DNA of 64,000 nucleotides from Clostridium sp. AWRP (GCF_004006395.2 NZ_CP029758.2:186001-250000), one strand, 5' to 3'. Positions 42,942-52,344 are shown, counted from the stretch's first letter. Notes: generated from the sequence alone by a model not told the origin. Numbers and translations: made by a program.

Positions 42942-44336
42942 ATGCCAAATATAGGCAAAGTTGTTCAGGTTATAGGACCTGTAGTAGATATAAAGTTTGA
43001 TACAGAAAACCTTCCTAATATATATAATGCCATAGATATAAAATCAGGTGATAAAAAAATTATTACAGAAGTTGCACAACATTTGGGCGATGATGTAGTA
43101 AGAACTATATCCATGGAGAGTACAGATGGATTAGTGAGAGGTATGGATGCAGTAGATACAGGAGCTCCTATATCTGTACCTGTAGGTGAGCCAGTTTTAG
43201 GAAGACTTTTTAATATGCTAGGACAGCCAATTGATGAAAATGGAGAAGTAAAGGCAGAACAATACTATCCTATTCATAGACCGGCGCCAAGTTTTGAAGA
43301 TCAATCTGTTAAGCCTGAAATGTTTGAAACTGGTATTAAAGTTATAGATCTTCTTGCACCATACCAAAGAGGCGGAAAGATAGGACTGTTTGGTGGAGCT
43401 GGTGTTGGTAAAACGGTTCTTATACAGGAACTTATAAACAATATAGCAAAGGAACACGGTGGATTATCAGTATTTACGGGTGTTGGAGAAAGAACAAGAG
43501 AAGGAAATGACCTGTATTATGAAATGCAGGAATCAGGAGTTATAAAGAAAACTGCTTTGGTATTTGGTCAGATGAATGAGCCACCTGGAGCAAGAATGAG
43601 AGTTGCACTTACAGGACTTACTATGGCAGAATATTTTAGAGATAAAGGTCAGGATGTACTTTTATTTATAGATAATATATTCAGATTTACTCAGGCAGGG
43701 TCTGAAGTTTCAGCGTTACTTGGTAGAATACCTAGTGCCGTTGGTTACCAGCCAACTCTTGCAACTGAAATGGGTGCTCTTCAAGAAAGAATAACATCCA
43801 CAAAGCAGGGGTCTATTACATCTGTTCAGGCAGTATATGTTCCAGCAGATGACTTGACTGACCCGGCACCAGCTACAACATTTACACATCTTGATGCAAC
43901 TACAGTTCTTTCTAGATCTATATCAGAAATTGGTATATATCCTGCTGTTGATCCACTGGCATCCACTTCAAGAATATTGGATCCAAGGATTGTAGGAGAG
44001 GATCATTATAAAGTAGCGTCAGATGTTAAACATATACTTGAAAGATACAGTGAACTTCAAGATATTATAGCAATACTTGGTGTAGATGAGCTTTCAGAAG
44101 ATGATAGATTAGTAGTTATTAGAGCTAGAAGAATTCAAAGATTTTTATCACAACCATTTTCTGTTGCAGAACAATTTACAGGATATCAGGGTAAATATGT
44201 TCAAATAAAGGATACTATAAGAGGTTTTAAAGAAATTCTTGAAGGTAAATATGATGATTTGCCAGAAACTGCTTTCTTATTTAAAGGAAGTATAGATGAA
44301 GTGGTTGAAGCAGCTAAAAATATGGGAAAAAATTAA
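42942..44336 (+). CDS. atpD: ATP synthase F1 subunit beta
   Basis: The catalytic subunit, 464 residues, started at ATG 42942 (MPNIGKVVQVIG) after AAGGAGGG; a TTG 3 nt earlier is less likely. It has P-loop GGAGVGKTVLI at about residues 150-160, the catalytic Glu in GVGERTREGNDLY, Walker B LLFIDNIFRFTQAGSEVSA and the DELSEDD (DELSEED-like) motif near the C-terminus. Confidence 0.98.
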   Translation: MPNIGKVVQVIGPVVDIKFDTENLPNIYNAIDIKSGDKKIITEVAQHLGDDVVRTISMESTDGLVRGMDAVDTGAPISVPVGEPVLGRLFNMLGQPIDENGEVKAEQYYPIHRPAPSFEDQSVKPEMFETGIKVIDLLAPYQRGGKIGLFGGAGVGKTVLIQELINNIAKEHGGLSVFTGVGERTREGNDLYYEMQESGVIKKTALVFGQMNEPPGARMRVALTGLTMAEYFRDKGQDVLLFIDNIFRFTQAGSEVSALLGRIPSAVGYQPTLATEMGALQERITSTKQGSITSVQAVYVPADDLTDPAPATTFTHLDATTVLSRSISEIGIYPAVDPLASTSRILDPRIVGEDHYKVASDVKHILERYSELQDIIAILGVDELSEDDRLVVIRARRIQRFLSQPFSVAEQFTGYQGKYVQIKDTIRGFKEILEGKYDDLPETAFLFKGSIDEVVEAAKNMGKN

Positions 44337-44402
44337 AGTGATTTATTAAGCAAAATTGGTTTGAGAGAATTTTGTTTAATGTAAATTTTAAAGGAGATTA
44401 AT

Positions 44403-44801
44403 ATGTCAGAAGTTTTAAAATTAACTATCCTTACTCCCGATAGAGAATTCTATGAAGGAGAAGTAGTAGAAGTAATAACGGAAAGTATTCAAGGCGACAT
44501 AGCAATTCTTCCAGACCATATGCCTTTAGTTACCACTTTAAAACCTGCAGATACCGAAATCGTTCAAAAAGATGGCAAAAAATTAAAGGCATTTACATCA
44601 ACCGGAGTACTGGAAGTAATAAATAATGAGCTAAAGATTTTATGTGATTCTTGTGAATGGCCAGATGAAATAGACATAGAGAGAGCAAAAGCTGCTAGAG
44701 AGAGAGCTGAAAAAAGATTAGCTAATCAGAAAGATGGAGTCGATGTAAAAAGAGCAGAAATGGCATTGGCTAGGGCACTGGCTAGAATTAATCTGAAATA
44801 A
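44403..44801 (+). CDS. atpC: ATP synthase F1 subunit epsilon
   Basis: This 132-residue regulatory subunit has the N-terminal beta-sandwich (LKLTILTPDREFYEGEVVEV, GDIAILPDHMPLVTTLKP) and a C-terminal helical hairpin (IDIERAKAARERAEKRL...RAEMALARALARI) that can extend to inhibit ATP hydrolysis. It closes the atp operon and is followed by a strong terminator. Confidence 0.97.
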   Translation: MSEVLKLTILTPDREFYEGEVVEVITESIQGDIAILPDHMPLVTTLKPADTEIVQKDGKKLKAFTSTGVLEVINNELKILCDSCEWPDEIDIERAKAARERAEKRLANQKDGVDVKRAEMALARALARINLK

Positions 44802-44842
44802 TGAAGCTTTTGATAATTTGCTGTATTTTAATTGAAGATAAA

Positions 44843-44893
44843 AAAGCACTACCTAAAATCATTAACATAATGATTTTGGATAGTGCTTTTTTA
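44843..44893 (+). terminator. Terminator of the atp operon
   Basis: AAAAGCACTA and AAAATCATT segments pair with AATGATTTT and TAGTGCTTTT in a long stem ending in T6. Confidence 0.88.
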
Positions 44894-45108
44894 TGCTTGA
44901 AAATATTCACATTTTGCTATTTAAGTTTATATACTAATATAGGTCCCTCCTGTGGAATTTCTATTTTTTGAAATACTAAGGTCAGTTTTTTAGCACAAAT
45001 AGAAAGACTATCAAATAAAATTTAGTAGCTTAAACTAAGTAGTAAATTATTGAATATTAAAAGGGAAAGTTGTCCATAATTTTTAAAGAGAAATAGAAGG
45101 GGGTGAAA

Positions 45109-45147
45109 ATGTCCTGCTTAATTTTGTGCAGAACTAAATATATATGA
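45109..45147 (+). CDS. Leader peptide overlapping the ywmB-like gene
   Basis: A 12-codon ORF (MSCLILCRTKYI) starts at ATG 45109 only 4 nt after the strong GGGGGTG site. Its TGA (45145-45147) overlaps the ATG of the next gene (45144) as ATGA. The downstream gene has no ribosome binding site of its own in the A/T-rich stretch before it. This arrangement strongly suggests translational coupling. The peptide may have no function beyond that; it contains two Cys codons. Confidence 0.6.
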   Translation: MSCLILCRTKYI

Positions 45148-45881
45148 AAAAACTAAAAATGTTAAGCTGTTTATTGGTTCTTGTATTTTCTTTTCAATAT
45201 TATGTTTGTGCTTCAGGAGATAATTTGGGTGTAAGATCTACCTTATTTCAAAAATCCGTTTCTAATGTGAAGGAAACAGATATGTTTAAAAACATATTGG
45301 AAAAGACTAACAGTACCCCAGTGGAATATGGAATTATGGCTACTTTTAATACTTCTAGTGGCAAGGAAAAGGTTGTAGATGAAACATTTAAAGTATTAAC
45401 GGAATATAATGAGTGTAACAAAAAAGTGTGGAGAGATAATAAAATTTATCGTATAGAATTTAATGGATACTATGCAGATGGCTATGTAGAAGGTGTAGAA
45501 AATGAAAATTATAATATCATTACAGTTAACATTACAAGAAAATCTAGTCAGTACAAATTACAGGATTTGAAAAATATGGTAGATAGATCTATAGGGAATA
45601 GAAAAGAAAAGTGTAAGTATTTTGAATATGTAAAGGCAAAAACTCAGAAAAAAGACGTAAGTATTGTAAATAGCGAAGTTAAAAACATTTTAAAATTCTA
45701 TGGTACATCTGACATTAAAACTATAGCTTTAGAGGAAGGATACAGTTCTACTGCTTATACCCATAAGTATGAGCCAATACAAAGTGGCACAGGTTTAATA
45801 GATTTTAACTATGCTGTTGTAAAATATGATACAGGCACTTATATAATTATGGGAACTCCAGAAATAATGGTGACATATTAG
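45144..45881 (+). CDS. YwmB-like secreted TATA-box-like fold protein
   Basis: This 245-residue protein has a signal peptide (MKKLKMLSCLLVLVFSFQYYVCA) and no further membrane segment. The sequence and its position directly after the atp operon and before murA and spoIID match YwmB of Bacillus, a conserved secreted protein of unknown function with a TBP-like fold. The final PEIMVTY resembles family ends. Translation probably depends on the 12-codon leader ORF that overlaps its start. Confidence 0.82.
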   Translation: MKKLKMLSCLLVLVFSFQYYVCASGDNLGVRSTLFQKSVSNVKETDMFKNILEKTNSTPVEYGIMATFNTSSGKEKVVDETFKVLTEYNECNKKVWRDNKIYRIEFNGYYADGYVEGVENENYNIITVNITRKSSQYKLQDLKNMVDRSIGNRKEKCKYFEYVKAKTQKKDVSIVNSEVKNILKFYGTSDIKTIALEEGYSSTAYTHKYEPIQSGTGLIDFNYAVVKYDTGTYIIMGTPEIMVTY

Positions 45882-45975
45882 GAATCATATAATATGGATG
45901 TTTTTGTTAAATGTAACTTATAAGGCGGTACAAAAATTAAGTAACATATTAGCAATTATAGAATGGAGGAACATT

Positions 45976-47235
45976 ATGAGTAAAATAGTAGTTAAGGGAG
46001 GAAATAAACTGCATGGAGAAGTAAATATCAGTACTGCTAAAAATTCTGTATTGCCTATTATAGCAGCTTGTATTTTAAGTGGAGATAAATGCGTAATAGA
46101 AAAAGTGCCAATGCTTGAAGATGTTTTTGTAATAAGTGACATATTAAGGAGTATATCTGCAGATATAAATATAGACAAAGATACAAATAAAGTCATAATA
46201 GATTCATCTAATATAAAAGATTGCAATCCATGCAGCGAATTGGTAAAAAAAATGAGGGCGTCATTTTTAATAATGGGTCCTATGATAGCTAGGTTTGGAA
46301 AGTTCAGATTATGTCTCCCAGGGGGATGTAATATTGGAACTAGACCTATAGATCTTCACTTGAAGGGCTTAAGTGCTTTGGGAGCAGAGGTGAATGTAGG
46401 CCATGGATATGTAGAAGCAAGTGCTAAGAAGTTGATAGGAAACAAAATATATCTGGATTTCCCTTCAGTGGGGGCTACAGAAAATATAATGATGGCATCG
46501 GTAATGGCAGAAGGAGAAACTATAATAGAGAATGCAGCAGAAGAACCCGAAATAAGGGATTTGGCAAAATTTTTAAATAGTATGGGAGCAAATATTATTG
46601 GTGCAGGGTCAGGTACTATTAAAATATTAGGAGTAAAAAGCTTAAAGGGAAGTACTCATAGACCAATATTTGATAGGATAGAATCTGGCACTTTTATGGT
46701 GGCAGCTGCTATAACTAGAAGTAAGATTAAAATAAATGGTGCTAATGAAGAATACTTAAAACCTATAATCGCCAAGTTAACTGAAGTTGGAGTTCATATA
46801 AGCTCACAAGGAAGTAGCTTGATTGTAGATGGAAGAGATGAATTAAGACCTGTAGATATTAAAACTATGCCTTATCCTGGCTTTCCAACTGATATGCAGT
46901 CACAGATGACAGGACTTTTATGTACTGTTATGGGTACAAGTATAATAACAGAAACTATTTTTGAAAATAGATTTATGCACGTAGCAGAGATGAAAAGGAT
47001 GGGAGCAAACATAAAGATAGATGGAAGAAGTGCAATTATAGAAGGTGTAAAAAAACTTACTGGAGCAGAAGTTAAAGCAACAGACTTAAGAGCTGGTGCA
47101 AGCCTTATACTTTGCGGGTTGGCAGCAGAAGGTGAAACAGAAATTGCAGATATATATCATGTAGATAGAGGTTATGTAGATATTGAAAAAAAATTAAAAG
47201 CACTAGGAGCTGATATTGAGAGAATAAATGAATAA
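45976..47235 (+). CDS. murA: UDP-N-acetylglucosamine 1-carboxyvinyltransferase
   Basis: MurA moves enolpyruvate from PEP to UDP-GlcNAc, the first committed step of peptidoglycan synthesis. The 419-residue product starts at ATG 45976 (MSKIVVKGGNKLHGEV) after TGGAGG; an in-frame ATG at 45898 lacks a site. The catalytic Cys is present (LPGGCNIGTRPIDLH, Cys118), so the enzyme should be fosfomycin sensitive. The position between ywmB and spoIID corresponds to Bacillus murA (murAA) rather than murAB. Confidence 0.96.
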   Translation: MSKIVVKGGNKLHGEVNISTAKNSVLPIIAACILSGDKCVIEKVPMLEDVFVISDILRSISADINIDKDTNKVIIDSSNIKDCNPCSELVKKMRASFLIMGPMIARFGKFRLCLPGGCNIGTRPIDLHLKGLSALGAEVNVGHGYVEASAKKLIGNKIYLDFPSVGATENIMMASVMAEGETIIENAAEEPEIRDLAKFLNSMGANIIGAGSGTIKILGVKSLKGSTHRPIFDRIESGTFMVAAAITRSKIKINGANEEYLKPIIAKLTEVGVHISSQGSSLIVDGRDELRPVDIKTMPYPGFPTDMQSQMTGLLCTVMGTSIITETIFENRFMHVAEMKRMGANIKIDGRSAIIEGVKKLTGAEVKATDLRAGASLILCGLAAEGETEIADIYHVDRGYVDIEKKLKALGADIERINE

Positions 47236-47362
47236 TACCCCTATTATATATATTATTAGACAAAGAGAAGATTAGAACAAAATTTTTTCTTTGTTTTTTT
47301 ATTGGAATATTTTATAAGATGCGGCAATAAAAATATAATATTGTAGTTCAAAATATATATAA

Positions 47363-47407
47363 GGCATTTTCAAAGAAATGACTTGCTATTTTCTTTCAAA
47401 CGCCTAA
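47363..47407. repeat. Dispersed hairpin repeat, copy D
   Basis: GGCATTTTCAAAGAAAT, loop, then ATTTTCTTTCAAACGCC. It is in the opposite orientation to copies A and B, and ends 1-2 nt before the AGGAG ribosome binding site of spoIID. Confidence 0.68.
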
Positions 47408-47419
47408 CAGGAGAAAAAT

Positions 47420-48466
47420 ATGAAGGGTGATATATTAGACTTTTTAAAAAAATTTATTATTTTAGTGTTTATGGGTACATTATTTGTAATTGTACTCTCC
47501 TTATTTATGGTGGGAATGGGAAACCAAAAATATGATAACTTACCTCAATTCCTAATAAAGTCAAAAAATATAATACTAAAAAAACAGGACACTAGATCAG
47601 AAAAAATAAAGGTGTACATAACTAAAGAAAATACAGTAAAAGAAATGGATTTAGAGCAATATGTAACAGGAGTAGTAGCTGCTGAAATGCCTGCCGAATT
47701 TTCAGAAGAAGCGCTTAAAGCACAGGCTGTGGCGTCTAGAACTTTTGCAGCTGCACATATGGGAATGTATGGAGGTAAAAAATACAAGAGCAATACAGGT
47801 GCAGATGTATGTGATACAGTTAAGTGCCAGGTGTTTGTTAATAAAGAAGATAGGATGAAAAACTGGCCTAAGAGTGATGGGGATAAATATTGGAGCAAAA
47901 TTGTAGATGCAGTACAAGCTACTTCAGGACAGGTGCTGACTTACAAAAATAAATTGGTGATGGAACCCTACTATTTTGCAGTAAGTGCAGGAAGAACTGA
48001 AAATTCAGAAGACGTATTTGGAGAAGCAGAGGGGTATTTAAAGAGCGTAGAAAGTCCAGGAGAAGAAAGTGCAAGAAAATATAAAACTTCAGTGAAAATG
48101 TCATATATAGATTTTATAAATAAGGTAAACTCAAGTTATGCTAATTCAGGGTTATCTTTAGAAAACTTACCCAACCAGGTAGTTATAAAAAGTAAAAATG
48201 AAAGTGGTTCTGTAAAAGAAATTAAACTTGGTGATATTACTATATCTGGTACGAAATTTAGAACTATTATGGGATTGAATTCGGCAAATTTTAGTATAGA
48301 TTTTAAAGATGGTGTGTATATTCAATGCACTGGATATGGACATGGAGTTGGAATGAGCCAGTGGGGAGCTAATTATATGGGCAAAAATGGAAAAGACTAT
48401 AAAAATATATTATCTCATTATTACGAAGGAACTAGTCTAAAAAATGTAAACTTATTTAAAAAATAA
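47420..48466 (+). CDS. spoIID: Stage II sporulation protein D
   Basis: SpoIID is a mother-cell membrane-anchored lytic transglycosylase that thins septal peptidoglycan during engulfment, working with SpoIIM and SpoIIP. The 348-residue product has one N-terminal membrane helix (about 10-32) and the SpoIID domain with the catalytic Glu region YVTGVVAAEMPAEFSEEALKAQAVASRTFA, then YYFAVSAGRTENSEDVFG and the C-terminal GYGHGVGMSQWGANYM. Expression by sigma-E is expected. Confidence 0.96.
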   Translation: MKGDILDFLKKFIILVFMGTLFVIVLSLFMVGMGNQKYDNLPQFLIKSKNIILKKQDTRSEKIKVYITKENTVKEMDLEQYVTGVVAAEMPAEFSEEALKAQAVASRTFAAAHMGMYGGKKYKSNTGADVCDTVKCQVFVNKEDRMKNWPKSDGDKYWSKIVDAVQATSGQVLTYKNKLVMEPYYFAVSAGRTENSEDVFGEAEGYLKSVESPGEESARKYKTSVKMSYIDFINKVNSSYANSGLSLENLPNQVVIKSKNESGSVKEIKLGDITISGTKFRTIMGLNSANFSIDFKDGVYIQCTGYGHGVGMSQWGANYMGKNGKDYKNILSHYYEGTSLKNVNLFKK

Positions 48467-48520
48467 TAATTATATCAGCTAATTGTATGTTACTGGAATA
48501 CATTAAATAAATATTAAGTA

Positions 48521-48549
48521 AAAAAGAGGAAAATTTCCTCTTTTTTTTG
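48521..48549 (+). terminator. Terminator after spoIID
   Basis: AAAAGAGGAAA pairs with TTTCCTCTTTT, followed by T8. Confidence 0.88.
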
Positions 48550-48617
48550 TAAAATAATTTCATAAAATATGTATTTTTTTCTATTCTCTGGACAAACTAC
48601 AAAAAGGAGGTGTTATT

Positions 48618-49334
48618 ATGAACAAAAAATCTTTTAACAAAGCATTCAACTTTTTAAAAAAGGAGAGCTTTTATGTAATACTGTTTATATGTTTATGTAT
48701 TGCAGTAACAGCGGCAGTAATAACAGCAAGAAATAATAAAAATCAAAGTGCACAGCTTCAAAAAAGTCAGGCTGTAGAGCAGAAAAAAATTAAGGAAACA
48801 GCAAAGGCAAATGAAAAGCCTTCTTCCAATTATAACAATGCTCTTCAAGTAAAAAAGGATAATAAGGTAAAATCCAATGTATCTAATAATGAAGCATCGA
48901 AGGGAGTATCTAACTCAGTAAGCACTTCCTTTCAAAAGCCAGTAGAGGGTAATATTGCAAGAGGTTATTCAGAGAATCCAGTATATTGGGATTCTACAGC
49001 AACGTATAGACCAAACTTAGGATATGATATACAAACTCCACTTGGCAAACCCGTGTTTGCAGCTATGGATGGAAAGGTAGAATCAGTAAATACAGCAACA
49101 CAGGATGGAGTAGAAGTCATTATAGATCATCAAAATGGATTAAAAACAGTTTATTCTAACCTAGATCCAAGTGTGAAAGTTAGTGCAGGTCAAACCATAA
49201 AAAAAGGAACGGTTATTGGAGTAGTTGGGAAAAGTACATTGAGATCAGCTTATGAAAAATACGGAGATCACTTACACTTTGCTGTTTTGAAGGGAAAAGA
49301 ATTTGTTGACCCAGGTAAGTATATAAAATACTAA
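48618..49334 (+). CDS. spoIIQ: SpoIIQ-like M23-family protein with altered zinc site
   Basis: In sporulation SpoIIQ sits in the forespore membrane and binds SpoIIIAH of the mother cell across the septum. The 238-residue product has an N-terminal membrane helix (about 18-37), a low-complexity linker, and a LytM/M23 domain from about residue 108. The canonical first motif H-x-G-x-D reads N-L-G-Y-D (Asn133, Asp137), so one zinc His is missing, while the second motif HLH (218-220) is kept. It is therefore probably not an active endopeptidase, like Bacillus SpoIIQ. The position between spoIID and spoIIID supports the call. Confidence 0.9.
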   Translation: MNKKSFNKAFNFLKKESFYVILFICLCIAVTAAVITARNNKNQSAQLQKSQAVEQKKIKETAKANEKPSSNYNNALQVKKDNKVKSNVSNNEASKGVSNSVSTSFQKPVEGNIARGYSENPVYWDSTATYRPNLGYDIQTPLGKPVFAAMDGKVESVNTATQDGVEVIIDHQNGLKTVYSNLDPSVKVSAGQTIKKGTVIGVVGKSTLRSAYEKYGDHLHFAVLKGKEFVDPGKYIKY

Positions 49335-49554
49335 TATTTGGCCATTTCTTAGAATTTTATGGAGAAATGGCCCATACACAATGAATTTTAAAATATTAAC
49401 CAGCATATTTATAAATATATAGGAACAAGTAATTAGCAGAGATTATTTAGTTTAATGATAAATACGAGTAAATACGTTTATGGATATATAATGTAAAGTC
49501 TCATCATTAATTGTTGATTGTAAAACGGTAACTGTAAAAAGGAGTTGAATAAAA

Positions 49555-49809
49555 TTGAAAGATTATATTGAGGAAAGGGTTTTGGAAGTTGCCAAATATA
49601 TAATAGGATCTAAGGCCACAATAAGGAAAACGGCTAAGGTTTTTGGAGTAAGTAAAAGTACTATACACAAGGATATGACAGAAAGGCTGCCTAAAATAAA
49701 TCCTCAAATTGCTCAGGAAGCCAAGAGTATATTGGATTATAATAAGGCAGAGCGGCATATAAGAGGTGGTAAGGCTACCAAAATGAAATATAAAGCTATT
49801 GAAGGCTAA
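49555..49809 (+). CDS. spoIIID: Sporulation transcription factor SpoIIID
   Basis: SpoIIID is a small mother-cell DNA-binding regulator that modifies the sigma-E regulon and prepares for sigma-K. The 84-residue product has the helix-turn-helix ATIRKTAKVFGVSKSTIHKDM and a basic C-terminus (ERHIRGGKATKMKYK). It starts at TTG 49555 with AAAGGAG upstream. mbl follows 97 nt later, the conserved order. Confidence 0.96.
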   Translation: MKDYIEERVLEVAKYIIGSKATIRKTAKVFGVSKSTIHKDMTERLPKINPQIAQEAKSILDYNKAERHIRGGKATKMKYKAIEG

Positions 49810-49906
49810 AAACATTCCTATTATAATTAGAATATGATATGATAATAAAGGTAAATAAATTTACCTTTTAGTTTGAAAAGCAAAGGAGATTAGGAGTGAA
49901 AAGGGA

Positions 49907-50938
49907 ATGTTTTTTAGTATAGGAACTGATATGGGAATAGATCTAGGTACAGCAACCGTACTTGTTTATATTAAAGGCAGGGGGGTAATTTTAAAGGAAC
50001 CTTCAGTTGTTGCCATAGATAAGATAAAAAATAGAGTACTAGCTGTAGGAGAAGAAGCATGGCAGATGATAGGTAGAACACCTGGTAATATTGTTGCTAT
50101 TCGTCCATTAAAAGATGGAGTTATATCTGATTATGATGTAACGGAAAAAATGCTGAAGTATTTTATAAGCAAGGCTTGTGGTAAAAATAGGATATCTTCA
50201 CCGAGAATAGTTGTTTGCGTTCCATGTGAAGCTACTGAAGTTGAAAAAAGAGCTGTAATTGATGCGGCTAAAAATGCAGGTGCAAAAAAGGTGTTTTTAA
50301 TTGAAGAACCACTAGCAGCAGCTATAGGAGCTGGCATTGACATAACTAAGGCAAGTGGAAATATGGTAATAGATATAGGTGGAGGAACAACTGATGTAGC
50401 AGTAATTTCACTTGGAGGAATAGTTGTAAGATCTTCCATCAAAGTTGCAGGTGATAAGTTCGATGAAGCTATAATGAAATATGTAAGAAAAGAACATAAA
50501 CTGATGATTGGCGAAAGAACTTCCGAAGATTTAAAAATAAAAATAGGATCTGCTTTTGATAGAGATGAAGAAGTAAGTATGGAAATAAGAGGCCGTGATT
50601 TAATTACAGGGCTTCCTAAAAATATAACTGTATCTTCTGCAGAAATGAGAATAGCGTTAAAAGAAACTGTAAATTCTATAGCAGATACAACTCGTGCAGT
50701 ACTGGAAAAAACGCCGCCAGAATTATCAGCCGATATAGCTGATAAAGGTATTTTTATGACTGGTGGAGGTGCACTTTTAAATGGATTGAGTAATTTAATA
50801 CAAAAAGTAACTAATGTACCCGTTTATGTTGCAGAAGAACCAGTGTCATGTGTAGCGCTAGGTACAGGCAAAGTACTTGAATATTTAGATAAAATGGAAG
50901 TAGTTTTTAGTGGCGATGATATAACGTTAATAGATTAA
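49907..50938 (+). CDS. mbl: MreB-family cell shape protein Mbl
   Basis: This actin-like protein polymerises under the membrane and guides lateral wall synthesis. The 343-residue product has the phosphate-1 motif MGIDLGTATVLVYIKGRGV, the phosphate-2 motif MVIDIGGGTTDVAVISLGG and the adenosine motif FMTGGGALLNGL. In Firmicutes the MreB paralog directly after spoIIID is Mbl. An N-terminal amphipathic start (MFFSIGTD) is typical. A terminator follows. Confidence 0.94.
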   Translation: MFFSIGTDMGIDLGTATVLVYIKGRGVILKEPSVVAIDKIKNRVLAVGEEAWQMIGRTPGNIVAIRPLKDGVISDYDVTEKMLKYFISKACGKNRISSPRIVVCVPCEATEVEKRAVIDAAKNAGAKKVFLIEEPLAAAIGAGIDITKASGNMVIDIGGGTTDVAVISLGGIVVRSSIKVAGDKFDEAIMKYVRKEHKLMIGERTSEDLKIKIGSAFDRDEEVSMEIRGRDLITGLPKNITVSSAEMRIALKETVNSIADTTRAVLEKTPPELSADIADKGIFMTGGGALLNGLSNLIQKVTNVPVYVAEEPVSCVALGTGKVLEYLDKMEVVFSGDDITLID

Positions 50939-50948
50939 AACAAAGAAC

Positions 50949-51001
50949 AAAATCTAACTTATTTAGTATTATGTATCTTTTAATAAGTTAGATTTTAATT
51001 T
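50949..51001. terminator. Bidirectional terminator between mbl and yyaC
   Basis: AAAATCTAACTTATT pairs perfectly with AATAAGTTAGATTTT around an 18-nt loop, then AATTTTCTT. Confidence 0.85.
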
Positions 51002-51030
51002 TCTTAAATACACTAAAATGTTAGATATAG

Positions 51031-51579
51031 TTAAATATCAGTAAAGATGTTGTTGTAATATAGATAATATGAATGAATTAATGAATAAAGTATTACTTCA
51101 GCCATACTTAAAACTAAATTAAGACGTATATTATTGCTGGTATTATTAAATAAGTCTTCATTGTTATTTGAGTCAACTATACCTATTATTGAGGAATTTC
51201 CTACATCCGGGAGAGATTTTCCTACACCTTTGCCAGGATGAACGGGGAAGTCTCTTACTTGGATATCGCCTATAGTTTCTAGATCACCTAAACAAGCATC
51301 TATTCCTATAATGTTTTTATGCGGGTGAAGTAAATTTATTTTATTCAGTTTGCTTTCAATGTTTAAAGCATGTATAGGATCTGAAATTGTACCGTAGACA
51401 GGTAGAGGAAAATGCTTACATTTTAAAAGTGTACCTACTAGGGGACCCAGGCAGTCTCCTATATATCTATCGGTACCAATACATACAATTATGGTATCGT
51501 TATTAATGTAATTTTTTAAAAAATAGGCAAGTTTGTAATATGCTAAGGGATCTTTATAATTACTTTTTGCTTTATTCAA
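51031..51579 (-). CDS. yyaC: Spore protease YyaC-like protein
   Basis: This 182-residue protein is read on the minus strand. I start it at the TTG complementary to 51577-51579, 6 nt after AAGGTGA; a GTG 9 nt further out overlaps that site. It has the conserved CIGTDRYIGDCLGPLVGTLL and IIGIDACLG motifs of the YyaC family, related to the GPR germination protease fold and to hydrogenase maturation proteases. In Bacillus yyaC is sporulation-controlled with little known function. Confidence 0.9.
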   Translation of the reverse strand: MNKAKSNYKDPLAYYKLAYFLKNYINNDTIIVCIGTDRYIGDCLGPLVGTLLKCKHFPLPVYGTISDPIHALNIESKLNKINLLHPHKNIIGIDACLGDLETIGDIQVRDFPVHPGKGVGKSLPDVGNSSIIGIVDSNNNEDLFNNTSNNIRLNLVLSMAEVILYSLIHSYYLYYNNIFTDI

Positions 51580-51748
51580 TATATTCACCTTCTTTTATGT
51601 ATGTACTTGCGAAGAACACTATATATAATTTATATGATGACTTTATATAAATTATTAAGGCTAAATTAAGTGAATATGATTTTGAAAGAAATATAGAGAA
51701 ATATGGAGAAAGGTATATGTAATATTGAAATTTAATCATATATTAAAT

Positions 51749-51777
51749 TTGATAATAAGTAAATAAAACTGTATACT
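51749..51777 (+). promoter_or_regulatory. Sigma-A promoter of the tRNA operon
   Basis: TTGATA (51749-51754), 17 nt, TATACT (51772-51777), about 50 nt before the first tRNA. A hairpin (TACGTTC/GAACGTA at about 51790-51815) lies in the leader. Confidence 0.7.
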
Positions 51778-51828
51778 AATTTACGTTGAGTACGTTCTTG
51801 TTTTAAGGAACGTATGATAATAAGATAA

Positions 51829-51904
<76 letters not shown>

Positions 51905-51909
51905 AATAT

Positions 51910-51994
51910 GGAGGAATTCCCGAGTGGCCAAAGGGGGCAGACTGTAAATCTGTTGTCAGTGACTTCGATGGTTCGAATCCATCTTCCTCCACCA
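51910..51994 (+). tRNA. tRNA-Tyr (anticodon GTA), copy 1
   Basis: An 85-nt class II tRNA with long variable arm. Acceptor GGAGGAA/TTCCTCC, anticodon loop CTGTAAA gives GTA, CCA encoded. Confidence 0.97.
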
Positions 51995-52003
51995 TAAATG
52001 TAA

Positions 52004-52079
52004 GGGCGCATAGCTCAGCTGGGAGAGCATCTGCCTTACAAGCAGAGGGTCATAGGTTCGAGCCCTATTGTGCCCACCA
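52004..52079 (+). tRNA. tRNA-Val (anticodon TAC)
   Basis: Acceptor GGGCGCA/TGTGCCC (one G-T pair), anticodon loop CTTACAA gives TAC, T-loop GGTTCGAGCCC, CCA encoded. Confidence 0.97.
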
Positions 52080-52100
52080 TTTACAATAATAATAGAATAA

Positions 52101-52176
<76 letters not shown>

Positions 52177-52181
52177 AATGC

Positions 52182-52266
52182 GGAGGAATTCCCGAGTGGC
52201 CAAAGGGGGCAGACTGTAAATCTGTTGTCAGTGACTTCGATGGTTCGAATCCATCTTCCTCCACCA
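52182..52266 (+). tRNA. tRNA-Tyr (anticodon GTA), copy 2
   Basis: Identical to the gene at 51910-51994; last gene of the tRNA operon. Confidence 0.97.
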
Positions 52267-52275
52267 TAAATATAA

Positions 52276-52300
52276 AGACACTTTTAGGTGTTTTTTGTTT
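52276..52300 (+). terminator. Terminator of the tRNA operon
   Basis: ACAC pairs with GTGT around TTTTAG, followed by TTTTTGTTTT. The stem is short but the T tract is long. Confidence 0.65.
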
Positions 52301-52344
52301 TATAAAAATTGTATAATCTTAACAAATGAAAAATTATGTTATAG

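Noticed and set aside
48571..48598. Possible sigma-F promoter before spoIIQ (GTATT, 14 nt, GGACAAACT)
   Set aside because: The -10 fits GGNNANANT, but the transcript would start inside the ribosome binding site at about 48605 and the spacing is short, so I do not call it.
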